Numbered from the stretch's first letter, positions 9,924 through 19,367 are shown. The stretch: DNA of 64,000 nt from Pseudomonadota bacterium (GCA_018261615.1 JAGTSE010000009.1:1-64000), one strand, 5' to 3'. The notes: generated by a model from the letters alone, not told the origin. Program-made: numbers and translations.

Positions 9924-10435
9924 ATATTTGTGGATCTGCGACAACGATGAAGGATTATTCCTGAGTAGACAGATCCATAAATTAATTTAGTGAAATGCAG
10001 ATTATTCTTAACATCAGGTCAGTACATTGTTGTTTGCTTATGTATGAGTGTGTTGACCGATGTGATGAAGTGCAGGTCTGCTGCATGAACAGTCTAAAAG
10101 CAGAAGCTAACTGCTTGTAAAAACATTAAAGTGCGTAAGAGGTAAGGCAACCTCCACAAGCATCACTTCTTCGATTTTAAGTGGCTTTTTTATTCATTTA
10201 TCACTCATCATCCTGAACGAATGAGTTTTTTAGAGTGGTTGTATTGATTTGAATAAATCACTGCAACAGGTATGGGAAGTTGAGAGCCTTTTGGGACAAA
10301 TCTAAACACATGTTCTCAATTTTTGGAACAGCCCGTTCATGAATGTTTAACTAAGTGATTATGACGGGAGCGTGTGTATTTACGTCCAGATACAGGTATC
10401 TCCAGAACAACCAGTTAACAAAATTATGGTGGCAT
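9924..10435. other. Intergenic stretch with hairpins, no gene recognised
   Basis: Just after the cold-shock gene an 8-bp pair (TGGATCTG near 9929, CAGATCCA near 9970) with a long loop may fold in the 3' end. Around 10140-10195 two short hairpins (GAGGT/ACCTC and CACTT/AAGTG) precede GGCTTTTTTATT, which resembles an intrinsic terminator or leader attenuator ahead of the gene at 10436. Only very short reading frames occur in between. Confidence 0.4.
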
Positions 10436-10663
10436 ATGAAAAAAGTTATTGTTTTTTTTAATGCTGAACCCTGCAAGGTTATCACCGTTCTTAAAGGTAT
10501 TACCTCTATCCGTGAGGCGTACCCAAACGGTGAAGAAATACATCTTCAGATAATGTCTGCTGGTTTTCCTTCGTTGGCTACAGAGCATGGTCTTGTACAT
10601 GTATCTTCAGACAGGGAACTGACGTCACAGGAAATACTGGATGCTGCCAGAAAATACCTGTAG
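10436..10663 (+). CDS. Hypothetical 75-residue protein
   Basis: The frame beginning MKKVIVFFNAEP and ending DAARKYL has no family I recognise. It is predicted cytoplasmic, with no signal peptide or membrane segment and a mixed alpha/beta pattern. The frame is open 27 codons upstream, but the ATG at 10436 has a purine-rich GGTGG just before it and gives the natural start. A strong terminator follows at 10786. Confidence 0.55.
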   Translation: MKKVIVFFNAEPCKVITVLKGITSIREAYPNGEEIHLQIMSAGFPSLATEHGLVHVSSDRELTSQEILDAARKYL

Positions 10664-10785
10664 CAATCCTTGAAGTTTTTTATTCCTCTAACCCATGTTT
10701 GATCGTGTACTGGTGGTTATAGAGACTATGTTTTCGCGTATAAATCAGATGAGAAAATAAAAAAGCACGTAAAAACCTTTGATAG

Positions 10786-10812
10786 CCTGCATTAAAATGC
10801 AGGTTTTTTTTT
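10786..10812 (+). terminator. Intrinsic terminator
   Basis: A perfect 8-bp stem (CCTGCATT / AATGCAGG) with an AA centre is followed by a run of T's. It lies about 120 nt after the stop of the 75-residue gene, leaving room for a long 3' tail or a small RNA. Confidence 0.8.
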
Positions 10813-10924
10813 ACTTTAGACCAGCAACAAGTTTTACAGTACAAATAGTAGCCATGATCTGCTCCCTATTGATTCACACACCGCGATGTTCGTAATGTTT
10901 TCATCAGTAACGTGAGGGTATTCC

Positions 10925-11053
10925 CATGATGAAGTTTTTTCCGACGAACAGATCTTTGGCCTTCGCCGCGAGGCCGAAGCCGGGGGTTCAGGCCGTAAAT
11001 TGCCGTAGGCTGATCTTGTCTCTCACGCCACCTTCTACTCGTTGCGTAAGATG
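10925..11053 (+). pseudogene. IS3-family OrfA remnant
   Basis: In one frame the sequence reads FSDEQIFGLRREAEAG, then RKLP, a stop, then SHATFYSLRKM. This is the helix-turn-helix N-terminal part of IS3-type OrfA (family pattern: FSDEQII..LREAEAG..V..LCR.HG.SDATFY.WR). It has lost residues between the two blocks, carries an internal TAG and has no continuation, so it is a dead fragment. Confidence 0.6.
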
Positions 11054-11215
11054 ATTGATATAGAAAATAATCTCGTGAGGACAACGTATTTCAATTCAAA
11101 CTTCTGCGTTGTGGTAGAGGCTCTCGCTGGGCGGGGATCAAAACAGCGAAGGATCAAAGTGGAGAAGGCGTTATTGTTGATTCCTCTCCACCTCAGGATC
11201 AGTGTAGGAGGAGAG

Positions 11216-11446
11216 TTAAATCTTCGAGCCTATAATTCTGGAGGCAACCGCTTTCGCCGCTTCAAGCTTTGCTTTCCCGGCTTCAGAATGTGTGCCAGAT
11301 TCAAATGCTTTGAAGTTAAGCTCAATGTTCGCTTTGGCTTTATCGATGAACAATTGAGGCAGTTCTGAACAAATGGACTGAAAAATGATTTCATACGCTA
11401 AAGCACGACACTGCAAATCATTAATCACTTCTTCTACTGGCTTCAT
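11216..11446 (-). CDS. Small hypothetical protein, predicted helical
   Basis: A 76-residue protein (MKPVEEVINDL at the start, SRIIGSKI at the end) rich in Ala, Glu and Lys and probably all-helical. I do not recognise the family. The start is well supported: AAGGAGA lies at proper spacing upstream of the ATG at 11446. It stands alone on the minus strand between an IS3 remnant and decayed sequence. There is no signal peptide or membrane segment. Confidence 0.6.
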   Translation of the reverse strand: MKPVEEVINDLQCRALAYEIIFQSICSELPQLFIDKAKANIELNFKAFESGTHSEAGKAKLEAAKAVASRIIGSKI

Positions 11447-11557
11447 AATCTCTCCTTACGAAATACTATGGCACTCATCGGCAAACAAGAAATGCTCTGC
11501 CGCGAGTACCCCTGCTATGTGAATATTTAATATCGTTCAGTTAGACAAATAAAACCA

Positions 11558-11777
11558 GAGGAAGCCATCACCAAACTGGACCCGGAGGTCACAGAAACTG
11601 AAGGGAAATCAGGAAGTGAGCTAAAAAGTTCGGATGGGTAGCGCACACAGCCAGCAAAATAGTGTTGGTCTCTTACCATGGTTCACAGCAAGCACTTACC
11701 AGGTAAATGTTCCGCTGGTGGATCACTCCGAACTGGTCGGCAATAAGATGTTCGCTCAGGGGGAGCAGGGCGCTTAA
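11558..11777 (+). other. Decayed coding-like sequence, family unknown
   Basis: Two adjoining frames look protein-like. The first reads EEAITKLDPEVTETEGK and ends in TAG at 11639. The second, one frame over from 11634, reads through LLPWFTASTYQVNVPL and FAQGEQGA to TAA at 11777. They may be halves of one gene split by a frameshift. I cannot name the family, and no good start or ribosome site is present. Confidence 0.3.
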
Positions 11778-11996
11778 TCTCTCCTTATCTTTCTGCTGTG
11801 CTGATCAGCCCGTTGTTTTCACCCGTTTGGTATCCCTGCCGGTTGGTATCTGCCGTCGCGGTTGCCCGGGACGCATACGCAAAAAATTTTTATTTTGTGG
11901 CCTTGAAAAACGGATGGAAGGAATTATCTATTGGATCGGACAAGCAAAGCTTGCCTTTATGTTGAGCTTTTGAATTGATGATTCAGGAGGTTAATT

Positions 11997-12464
11997 ATGG
12001 CACTCAGAACATTGTCAGCACTTCCGGGCTTTTCTGATTCTGTTTTTGCTGACCGTTTTAATCGTATCGACAGGCTGTTTAGCCAGTTAACGGGCGACGC
12101 TCCGGTCACTTCATTACCCGCTTATGACCTGAAAAAAATCGATGCAAGCAATTATCTGTTAAATGTAAGCGTACCAGGCTGGAAAGAAGACGAACTCGAA
12201 ATCGAGACGGTCGGCGGAATGTTGAATGTTTCTGGTAAGCGCTCTGAAAATGAATCTCAGGATGAGCAGGGCTGGATATATAAAGGCATCCGCCGTTCTG
12301 ATTTTCATTTGAGTTTCACTTTGCCGGAGCATACCAAAGTCAGTAATGCAAAACTGGAAAGCGGGATTTTGCAGGTTTCCATTTATCAGGAAATCCCGGA
12401 GAGCGAGAAACCACGTAAAATTGCGATTGAAAATATACAAAAAGCCATTGAACATCAGGCTTGA
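11997..12464 (+). CDS. Hsp20/alpha-crystallin small heat-shock protein
   Basis: A 155-residue holdase chaperone with an alpha-crystallin domain at about residues 40-140. Visible blocks are YLLNVSVPGW, a GMLNVSGKR turn, FTLPEHTKV, LESGILQV (the LENGVL-like strand) and an IPES tail resembling the IxI motif. The N-terminus MALRTLSALPGF and the overall wording are closer, from memory, to the mobile heat-resistance-island Hsp20 found beside clpK than to chromosomal IbpA/IbpB. No ClpK or other island gene is present here. AGGAGG precedes the ATG and a strong terminator follows. It is monocistronic. Confidence 0.88.
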   Translation: MALRTLSALPGFSDSVFADRFNRIDRLFSQLTGDAPVTSLPAYDLKKIDASNYLLNVSVPGWKEDELEIETVGGMLNVSGKRSENESQDEQGWIYKGIRRSDFHLSFTLPEHTKVSNAKLESGILQVSIYQEIPESEKPRKIAIENIQKAIEHQA

Positions 12465-12491
12465 TAATTGACGTTATGCATAATTTTTCCG

Positions 12492-12515
12492 GGCCCGCTT
12501 TGGCGGGCCTTTTTT
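12492..12515 (+). terminator. Intrinsic terminator of hsp20
   Basis: A perfect 7-bp GC stem (GGCCCGC / GCGGGCC) with loop TTTG is followed directly by six T's, 28 bp past the hsp20 stop. Confidence 0.92.
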
Positions 12516-12887
12516 GTTTTCCGCTTCGTTCGGCGTGTGGCAAGCGAAGTGGAAAATAAAACTGGCAGACACGACATCGTTTCTGCCAGTGAAAGAAGTT
12601 AGTGCTTGTCATAAGTCATATCCCTTATGTATGTTATAACTTATCTTCATATAATTTACTAATCGCAAATTTCTGTCTCCTGATTCAGAAATTTAATGAT
12701 CCAGGTACTAATGCTTGCCGCGACTTCAAGCCCGCTTATCGTCCCGCGTGGGATTTTTATGATGTCAGGCCTTCTTGCCTGCAATGCGACAGCGACCAGG
12801 TCGTCAAGTCACGTCTGACGACCGTTGAGCATGGGATTTGAGCGGATAGATGCCGGGCAGAAAATGCTCTCCCGGCGGGAAACATCT
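12516..12887. other. Intergenic stretch with two inverted repeats
   Basis: 12561-12590 holds a 9-bp inverted repeat (ACTGGCAGA / TCTGCCAGT) and 12667-12694 another (AAATTTCTG / CAGAAATTT). A plus-strand frame here has a Cys-x-x-Cys pair (SCLQCDSD), but it has no start signal and no family I recognise. Nothing else is supported. Confidence 0.35.
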
Positions 12888-13323
12888 TCAGGGCGCGCTT
12901 TTACCCGGCAGGCCGCGCACCCGGATGGGCTCTTCGACGGCGTTCGCGGGGCGCAGTAGCTGAGCGCCGCGTACCACTTCTAACGGCGCGTCGGCAGGAG
13001 CCTCTTTCGCCTGGTGACGAATGATCGCCGCAACCAGTTCAAGACGCGGGATTGGCGCCACCAGTCGGCCAGCAACGTCCGGATGTTCGTGCAGCAGTTT
13101 CCTCTTCCGCCGTCTATTTACGCTGTGCGGCATCAGCCTGAACGATGTCAGCAGGAATGCTAACACAGCCGATCTGACTCAATGACGCGGCGAGAGTGTA
13201 GCGCCACTCATCGTGCCACCCCAGTAGCATCTTTATTGATTGCCGCGATTGAGGACTCCACATCGGCCTGCCCGGATGAGGTACATCCAATACAAGGGCA
13301 GCGAAATGTTTTTTGCATCTCAC
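12888..13323 (-). pseudogene. HD-domain response-regulator-type protein, broken fragment
   Basis: Two frames together read as part of an HD-type phosphohydrolase output domain: WRYTLAASLSQIGC, then after a frameshift near 13110-13120 KLLHEHPDVAGRLV, IPRLELVAAIIRHQ and a C-terminal tail. The wording (A.LSQIG, HP..G..L, IPRLE.VA.II) is typical of RpfG-like HD response regulators. The receiver domain is missing. It directly follows a FIST fragment, so an original FIST / HD-regulator pair seems to have collapsed by deletion and frameshift. Confidence 0.6.
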
Positions 13324-13468
13324 GGCCCAGAATATTCAGGTCATAGTCCGGGGAACAGAAGAAAATAACCGTCTCGGGTTCGTCCGGAACCATCTGTCTG
13401 GCAAATTCCGCAACCGCCAGCACAGGGTCAGTCAATTCGCTACTTGCATATCGGATCTGGAAATTCAC
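13208..13468 (-). pseudogene. FIST-domain sensor protein, N-terminal fragment
   Basis: From the GTG at 13468 (GGGAG upstream) the frame reads VNFQIRYASSEL, VIFFCSPDYDL and CPCIGCTSSGQ, the N-terminal pattern of FIST signal-sensing proteins. Homology stops after about 70 residues, where the sequence passes into the HD fragment in another frame. Full FIST proteins have about 380 residues, so this is a truncated relic. It lies 72 bp downstream of the chemoreceptor gene on the same strand, probably a former operon. Confidence 0.6.
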
Positions 13469-13540
13469 GTTGTTTCTCCCAATGCTAAAGCGTCGGCCTG
13501 GCTGGCGGCGTCGTGCAATCAACGCCGCAGCGCGTCGGGT

Positions 13541-15205
13541 TTAAAATGATTGCCAGTTTTCGTTGGCAGTCGCATTACGGGTTACTTTGCGCGGAGGAGC
13601 ATTTGCCTCCGTGGCGGTTTTGGTTGCCTGCCCTGAAAGGGCGTTCACGGGGTGACCTCCTAAATCAAAGAGCGCAATAGCGTTGTTTAATCTCCCGGCT
13701 TCTTCTTCAAGTGCGATGGCATTTGCTTTGGCCTCCTGAACCAGTACCGCGTTCTGTTGTGTCACCCGATCCATTTCTGTCATCGCCTGGCCAATCTGAT
13801 CTATGCCCTTGCTCTGCTCGTCGGAAGCAATGGTGATTTCTCCCATTAATGCATTGACCTGACCCACAGTACTGATAATTGTCGACATTGCCTCTCCGGC
13901 CTCTTGCACCTGCTCTGCGCCCGTGTGCACTCTGTTAACGGATTCACTAATCAGCGCGTCTATTTCTTTAGCGGCCTGGGCGCTACGCTGTGCAAGTAAG
14001 CGCACTTCGCTGGCGACGACAGCAAAGCCTCGTCCCTGTTCACCGGCGCGTGCGGCTTCCACTGCCGCATTCAGCGCCAGCAGGTTGGTCTGGAAAGAGA
14101 TGCTGTTTATTACGCTGGTGATATCTGCAATCTTCTGCGAGCTTTCCGAAATACCGTGCATCGTGGCGACAACCGTCGACGTAATATCACCGCCTTGTTT
14201 CGCCACCTGTCTTGCGTTTCCAGCAAGTTTTTGTGCTTCGCGTACGTTTTGCGCGTTGTTTCTGACCGTCGATGTCAGCTCTTCCATACTGGCGGCGGTT
14301 TGCTGAAGCGCCGCGGCCTGTTGATCCGTGCGACCGGAAAGATCTTCGTTCCCGGTGCGGATTTGGTTGGTGCTGGTAAATATGGTGGCTGAGCTACCCT
14401 GAATCGCCTGCACGGTGCTGTAAAGATTTTCCTGCATCCTCTGAATAAAGGGGATCAAACGACCGGCGCAGTTACGACCAAACTCCTCAAGCCTGGTGTG
14501 CAGCTTGCCGCTGGCAATGGTCTCGAGGTGTCGGGTAATGGTTTCAAGCGGTTTAACCAGATAATTGACCAGATAACGATCGGTTAAGAACAGCGTCACA
14601 ATACCGGCGATTAACGCGCTGATCAGTACCAGTTCGTTAAAACTCACTTTCGCCGTGGTTTGTGCGAAGAAGTCATCATTTTGAATAGCTTGGGTATATT
14701 TTTCTGCGGCCACGCCAAATTGCACGCTCAGCGGCGGATAGGTTTTGCGAAACAGTTCGCGGAACTGATCGGCCTGCTTATCCTGCGCGGCTTTATACAT
14801 AGGAATAATGCCGTTGTTCAGCAGCGTTTCCCAGTCCTGAACCATGCTCTGAACAACCTCATCGCTGACGCCGGGATGGCGGCTCTGGCGGAACTTCGCC
14901 AGCATACCCTGGCTGATCTCCAGCGCTTTGCCTGCGGAAATCAACGTCTTATCTGCATTGGCATCATCACCGGTCTGGCGGTAATCCATGGTGCGCAGCA
15001 TGCGTGTTACGGTGCGGAAATATTGGTCGTTGCCTTTAACCAGATAAGAGTATGAGCTTTTTTGCGTGGCATTCTGCGTTAATAAGTTTTCGATATTAGC
15101 GAAGTTAAATAATGTCATCGCCGTGGCGATGCCCCAGATGCAACTGAACAGCACCAGGATGAGTAAAACCATTTTTCTGATTGTTATATCACGAAGTATT
15201 TTCAT
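13541..15205 (-). CDS. Methyl-accepting chemotaxis protein with C-terminal NWQSF tether
   Basis: A 554-residue inner-membrane chemoreceptor. TM1 lies at about 10-32, a periplasmic four-helix sensor at 33-188 and TM2 near 190-212, followed by HAMP and a long cytoplasmic signalling coiled coil. The hairpin tip carries the conserved NLLALNAAVEAARAGEQGRG block. The last five residues, NWQSF, resemble the CheR/CheB-binding pentapeptide NWETF, so it should be a high-abundance-type receptor. The ligand is unknown. I start at 15205, where GGGGGA precedes the ATG, rather than 26 codons upstream. It was probably once cotranscribed with the broken FIST gene downstream. Confidence 0.9.
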   Translation of the reverse strand: MKILRDITIRKMVLLILVLFSCIWGIATAMTLFNFANIENLLTQNATQKSSYSYLVKGNDQYFRTVTRMLRTMDYRQTGDDANADKTLISAGKALEISQGMLAKFRQSRHPGVSDEVVQSMVQDWETLLNNGIIPMYKAAQDKQADQFRELFRKTYPPLSVQFGVAAEKYTQAIQNDDFFAQTTAKVSFNELVLISALIAGIVTLFLTDRYLVNYLVKPLETITRHLETIASGKLHTRLEEFGRNCAGRLIPFIQRMQENLYSTVQAIQGSSATIFTSTNQIRTGNEDLSGRTDQQAAALQQTAASMEELTSTVRNNAQNVREAQKLAGNARQVAKQGGDITSTVVATMHGISESSQKIADITSVINSISFQTNLLALNAAVEAARAGEQGRGFAVVASEVRLLAQRSAQAAKEIDALISESVNRVHTGAEQVQEAGEAMSTIISTVGQVNALMGEITIASDEQSKGIDQIGQAMTEMDRVTQQNAVLVQEAKANAIALEEEAGRLNNAIALFDLGGHPVNALSGQATKTATEANAPPRKVTRNATANENWQSF

Positions 15206-15303
15206 CGTATTTCCCCCACTACGTATTGGGTAAGCTTTTCTGCGGCTCTGTGGCGTGCCGCCAGAAAAAGAGTTCATTCTCAAACTGCAATTATTGTTGA
15301 TTG

Positions 15304-17910
15304 TTATAGGGCCGCATCACACCTCGCTTCGATATTACATTCAATAATGTGCAGGTTATCCCTGACCGCCTCTAATGAGACTGGACGACCTATGTAATAT
15401 CCTTGTGCAACGTCACATTTGTATTTTATTAATTGCTGCAATTGCTCTTGTGTTTCAACGCCTTCAGCGGTTACCTCAAGGTTGTAATCTTTGCCGAGCC
15501 CGATGATCTTTTCCACAATACTCTTTGCCGATTGTGAATCGTTCATCGCGAAGATAAATGACTTGTCGATTTTTATGCCATGGAAAGGAAAACTGTGCAG
15601 GTAATAAAGCGAGGCATAGCCGGTACCGAAGTCATCAATCAGCAGTCGGATACCTAAGGTTTTTAATTCCTGCATTATGGTCTGTGCGTTTTCGGGACTA
15701 CATAATGTCACGTTTTCAGTAACTTCAAGTTCAAGACGCACTGCCGGGAAATGGGTTGTCGCCAGTGCGTTTTTAATGCGTGTGATAACATCGCTGGCCT
15801 TGAATTCCATCGGGGAAATATTGACTGATACAGATATATGGTTAAATTCCCTGCCGATGTCCCGGCAGGCATTGACCAGCACCCAATCCGTCAGTTCGGT
15901 AATAATTCCTGACTCCTCGGCCAGCGGAATAAACTGGTCCGGCATCAGTAACCCGTGGCGCGGGTGCAGCCAACGCACCAGCGCTTCGACAGAGTTAATA
16001 CGGCCTGCATGAATGTCGAAGCGAGGCTGGTATACGAGAAATAATTGATCTTCTTTAATTGCTTCCCGTAACTCATTTTCCAGCTCGCGTCGTTGTACGA
16101 TCTGTTTCGCCATGTCAGCCTGATATAAAACAAAATTGTTACTACCTAGATTTTTGGCTTCATACAGAGCAATTTCTGAGAAGCGTAATAAATCGCTGGC
16201 CGTCAGGGCATCTTGTGGCGATTGCGCCGTGCCGATATTGACGCCGAGAGAGACTTCACTGCCGAACACGATAAACGGCTCGCTGATGACAGCAATAATA
16301 AGCTGGCAGAGCGTTCGGATATCCTCTTTTTTATGAATCGCGGGTGCGATAATAATAAATTCATCACCGCCCTGGCGTGCGACCAGATCGGTTGCGCGTA
16401 AACAGTTGCGTAATCTCTGAGCCACCTCGCCCAGTACCTTATCGCCAGCGCCATGGCCGTAGATATCATTGACCAGTTTAAAATCGGTCAGATCGAGACT
16501 GAGCATCACCAGCGCACTATTTGCTTCGCTGCGTGAGTGCAGTTTTCCGTCGAGGAACTCTTGCATCATGACGCGGTTCGGCAGACCCGTTAACTCATCG
16601 TGATAGGAGAGGAAGCGAATACGTTCATTGGACTCCACCTCCAGCGTCACGTCCGAAGCCGTACCACGAAAGCCGATCGCGCCATCCGGCAGGGTGATTC
16701 TTTTTAACGTGATATTGCAGTAGCGCTGGCTGCCGAGCGCGGAAACATAACGGCAGTGCGACAACGTTAAATAATCGCCCGGATGCGGCAGCGTTAACCA
16801 GTGGCTGATGGTTTGCTGACCATCGACTAAAAAATCGGTAAAGCGGCGCCCCAGCCACTGGTCAATTCGATGGCCTGTGATCACCGGAAAGCGGGCTGAA
16901 ATCCAGGTAAGATCAAAGTTTTCATTAGCTTCCCAAATCCAGTCCGTCGTGGTTTCAACAATATCTCTGAAACGCTGTTCGCTGGCGGATAACGCTGCGC
17001 GACTTTGTTCCAGCAGAAAGGTTTTTTCATCATGCATGCGCGCTTTCGTTAATGCTTTACGCATCAAACTGATGGCGAACAGAACGGAAACCACCATCAA
17101 CAGCACCAGTAAAGGCAGCACTTTGCTTAACAGTGTTTCGACGGGATTTTTGCTCTGCCATTCGACATAAATGCGATCATTTCCGGCCGTGAGAAACATC
17201 GCATCTTTACGCATTGATGCCACTTCAGGCGACAAAGCGCGTAACCCCTGGATTTCGTACTCGTCGCCAAGTTGCTGAAACTTTTGTGGCGTGAGCTTAT
17301 CGACAAAGATCATCACCGCATGCTCTGAAGGATTTATCCCGCTGGCAGTGTAATCCTCCGGTGTGATCCATGATGCGGCGACGAGCGTGGGCTGGTTATG
17401 GATAGTGATCAGCCGGGAGAACGCTGCGCCCTGGTTAGTGGCTAATGTTGTCATTAACGTGTTGGTCAGATTTACGCCTAACCAAGTTTCAAAGGAAACC
17501 TGTCCGGGCTGTCCCTCCAGCACGCTATAGCGAGTTACGCCATCCGGCGACAGGACAAAAACGCCTTCATATTGATACTTATTAAAAAGCGATTTTCCCA
17601 GATTCTGCCTGTCCCATGCCCAGTGCACATTCACGGTGCTGGTCAGATTATGAAAAGCTTCATCCCAGTTGGCGTAATCAGCAAGGTGTAATCGTAAGCT
17701 TTCCTGCCTGTTTTCAAGTGCTTTAGTCAGCAAATGTATTTTCTGCCGATGTTCAGTTTTCTGCAGGTCGCTTTTTGTCTGGATAAGGGTGAAAAGGATG
17801 GTAAAGAAGATGAATGTCATCAGCGCCAGCATCAATGTCGCTGTTTGTTTGAGTATCCCATGCGTATTGCCTGCCAATGAAGGCAGGTTTTTATCATCGA
17901 GAACATGCAT
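15304..17910 (-). CDS. CHASE4-PAS-GGDEF-EAL cyclic-di-GMP enzyme
   Basis: An 868-residue membrane-bound protein for c-di-GMP turnover. TM1 is at about 21-43, a CHASE4-like extracytoplasmic sensor at 50-255, TM2 at 264-283, PAS at about 310-425, GGDEF at about 430-600 and EAL at about 610-855. The GGDEF motif is exact (residues 514-518), with an RATD inhibitory site five residues before it. The EAL domain keeps VEALVRWLHP, EVTEN, DDFGTGYASL and AEGVET. Both activities therefore look possible. It lies 99 bp upstream of the chemoreceptor on the same strand. The region before it is AT-rich and gene-free. Confidence 0.92.
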   Translation of the reverse strand: MHVLDDKNLPSLAGNTHGILKQTATLMLALMTFIFFTILFTLIQTKSDLQKTEHRQKIHLLTKALENRQESLRLHLADYANWDEAFHNLTSTVNVHWAWDRQNLGKSLFNKYQYEGVFVLSPDGVTRYSVLEGQPGQVSFETWLGVNLTNTLMTTLATNQGAAFSRLITIHNQPTLVAASWITPEDYTASGINPSEHAVMIFVDKLTPQKFQQLGDEYEIQGLRALSPEVASMRKDAMFLTAGNDRIYVEWQSKNPVETLLSKVLPLLVLLMVVSVLFAISLMRKALTKARMHDEKTFLLEQSRAALSASEQRFRDIVETTTDWIWEANENFDLTWISARFPVITGHRIDQWLGRRFTDFLVDGQQTISHWLTLPHPGDYLTLSHCRYVSALGSQRYCNITLKRITLPDGAIGFRGTASDVTLEVESNERIRFLSYHDELTGLPNRVMMQEFLDGKLHSRSEANSALVMLSLDLTDFKLVNDIYGHGAGDKVLGEVAQRLRNCLRATDLVARQGGDEFIIIAPAIHKKEDIRTLCQLIIAVISEPFIVFGSEVSLGVNIGTAQSPQDALTASDLLRFSEIALYEAKNLGSNNFVLYQADMAKQIVQRRELENELREAIKEDQLFLVYQPRFDIHAGRINSVEALVRWLHPRHGLLMPDQFIPLAEESGIITELTDWVLVNACRDIGREFNHISVSVNISPMEFKASDVITRIKNALATTHFPAVRLELEVTENVTLCSPENAQTIMQELKTLGIRLLIDDFGTGYASLYYLHSFPFHGIKIDKSFIFAMNDSQSAKSIVEKIIGLGKDYNLEVTAEGVETQEQLQQLIKYKCDVAQGYYIGRPVSLEAVRDNLHIIECNIEARCDAAL

Positions 17911-18245
17911 GCTTCACCTTTTCTTGTGATGAAAAAAATACGCGGCTTTTTTACATTAACGGCCTGTGATGCGTTTTATTTAATGCAAATATCACCGTTG
18001 ATACCTTTTTGTGATAGTTATCAAACTTCATTCTGTTTTTAATTTTTGTGCGCACGTAAATATTGATTTTTTCTTGAGTTAGTGGCCTGAGATGTTATGA
18101 GAAATGCTTTTTCTGAAGGCTGATACTTTTTTTTTGCATCGGTGAAAAATAATATGAAACGCTGGTTTTAAATATATTTTATATTCTTGCTTTGCTGGTG
18201 GTGGATTTATCGCATGCAAAATCAATATGTTGTTTATTAATAGTA
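17911..18245. other. AT-rich intergenic region, no gene seen
   Basis: About 330 bp upstream of the GGDEF-EAL gene with long A and T runs. It presumably holds that gene's promoter, but no convincing -35/-10 pair stands out. Confidence 0.35.
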
Positions 18246-18267
18246 AGAGCCTAATGGGTTAGGCTCT
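18246..18267. repeat. Short perfect inverted repeat resembling an end of the 39.8-kb element
   Basis: AGAGCCTAA and TTAGGCTCT flank TGGG, a 9-bp perfect stem. The AGAGCCTA start is shared with the inverted-repeat-bounded element at 39835-40043, so it may be a solo relic of that repeat. It could also act as a terminator. Confidence 0.45.
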
Positions 18268-18453
18268 AAGTATTTTCTTGCGTTGGATGGTGTAAATACC
18301 TCCTGGTGGGTATTTTGGGCGTGCATTTACAAGCTGGCTGACTGTCTGGGCGTCGAAGTGCGGCGCAGTAGAAAGGTCATAACGTGTGCTGAGACTTAGG
18401 TCCTCATTCTGTAGCAGCGCCACTCCGGCACCGATATTCGCGGTATCGGACAC
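18259..18453 (-). pseudogene. Possible autotransporter barrel C-terminal fragment
   Basis: The frame reads [18 protein letters not shown] and FDAQTVSQLVNAR, resembling the last strands of an autotransporter beta-domain. It then runs into a non-homologous tail instead of the usual terminal aromatic residue. No upstream barrel sequence continues in frame. The assignment is tentative. Confidence 0.3.
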
Positions 18454-19367
18454 CGGCGTGGCACCGACGCTGCCATCCGTATGGCTACATCCACGGTGAG
18501 CTTGCCGGTGCCAAAGTGCAGATCGGCTCCGGAGCTGTATACCCTACCGCCGCCGTTATAGCCGGTCACTGCCAGGGCCGCCGCTTTTTACTCGCGGGCT
18601 GCACTACCATGTATACCGCTCAATCCTGGACGATTCGCCAGTATGCTGGTTTTTCAACGGCAAGAGAATCAAACGCCTTCTATCGCCAGGGGAGGCGGTG
18701 GTCTTTGATATGGCGACTGGCCGGGGCTACGATTTGGATAATCCGCGCGTGGTAGGAGATGTGGGGAAAGCGGGCGCGAATTGCGTTCAGCTGGTGGCGT
18801 CCACCCTTGCAGATGGCATTGAATATATTAAAGCTGCGATTTGCGCCGTTCTGACAATGCTTTCGTCAGCACCAGGACAATAAAATTGCGCATCCTTTTG
18901 GAAATAAAAATAGAGTTGACCACCTGAAAATCGCTCTCGGTTCCGATAAGCAGTATCTTTGTCAATCCGTACCATTGTTAGCATGATATTTATTTCTGCG
19001 ATCAATATTAGCGCGCGGTGGTGCAGTGGGAGCTACTGCGATCCGTAAGAGATGGGAGAAGCGATGCACTTCACCTATTGCGTTTGCCAGATGGCCTCTT
19101 CGGTCAGTATCACAGTATTAGAAGAAGCCGCGGCGATTTTATTCTTTTATATACACAGCTAGCTTCGTTACTCATTAAAATGAGAATGAGAGTCATCTCA
19201 TTCTTTAATTTCTTTAAAACATTAAGAAAGCATTAATTTTATTGATGCGTTTTTTTTGTGTGAGATGAGTATCATAATTGGTTCATTGATAAACGAATCG
19301 CCTGCGGTAATGTTTCATTTAAAATCAATGTTCGGATCACCAGTGAAATGAGTATCATAGTTGCATC
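18454..19367. other. Mosaic intergenic region with decayed coding-like sequence
   Basis: On the plus strand a frame up to 18883 reads [17 protein letters not shown] and similar protein-like text, but it has no start and no family I recognise. Near 19265-19280 and 19348-19363 the motif ATGAGTATCATAATTG recurs with one change, 83 bp apart. No intact gene is seen. Confidence 0.3.

Noticed and set aside
11902..11930. Sigma-32 promoter for hsp20
   Set aside because: CTTGAAA at 11902-11908 fits the -35 box, but no CCCCAT-like -10 follows at 13-15 bp; the evidence is too weak.
11707..11973. 88-codon frame upstream of hsp20
   Set aside because: It crosses the decayed coding-like text in a different frame and lacks a ribosome site.
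12602..12841. 79-codon plus-strand frame with a CxxC pair
   Set aside because: No start signal, no recognised family and mixed composition; not enough to call a gene.
18454..18883. Phage tail or capsid gene
   Set aside because: The text is protein-like but matches no phage family I know, and it has neither a start nor neighbouring phage genes.
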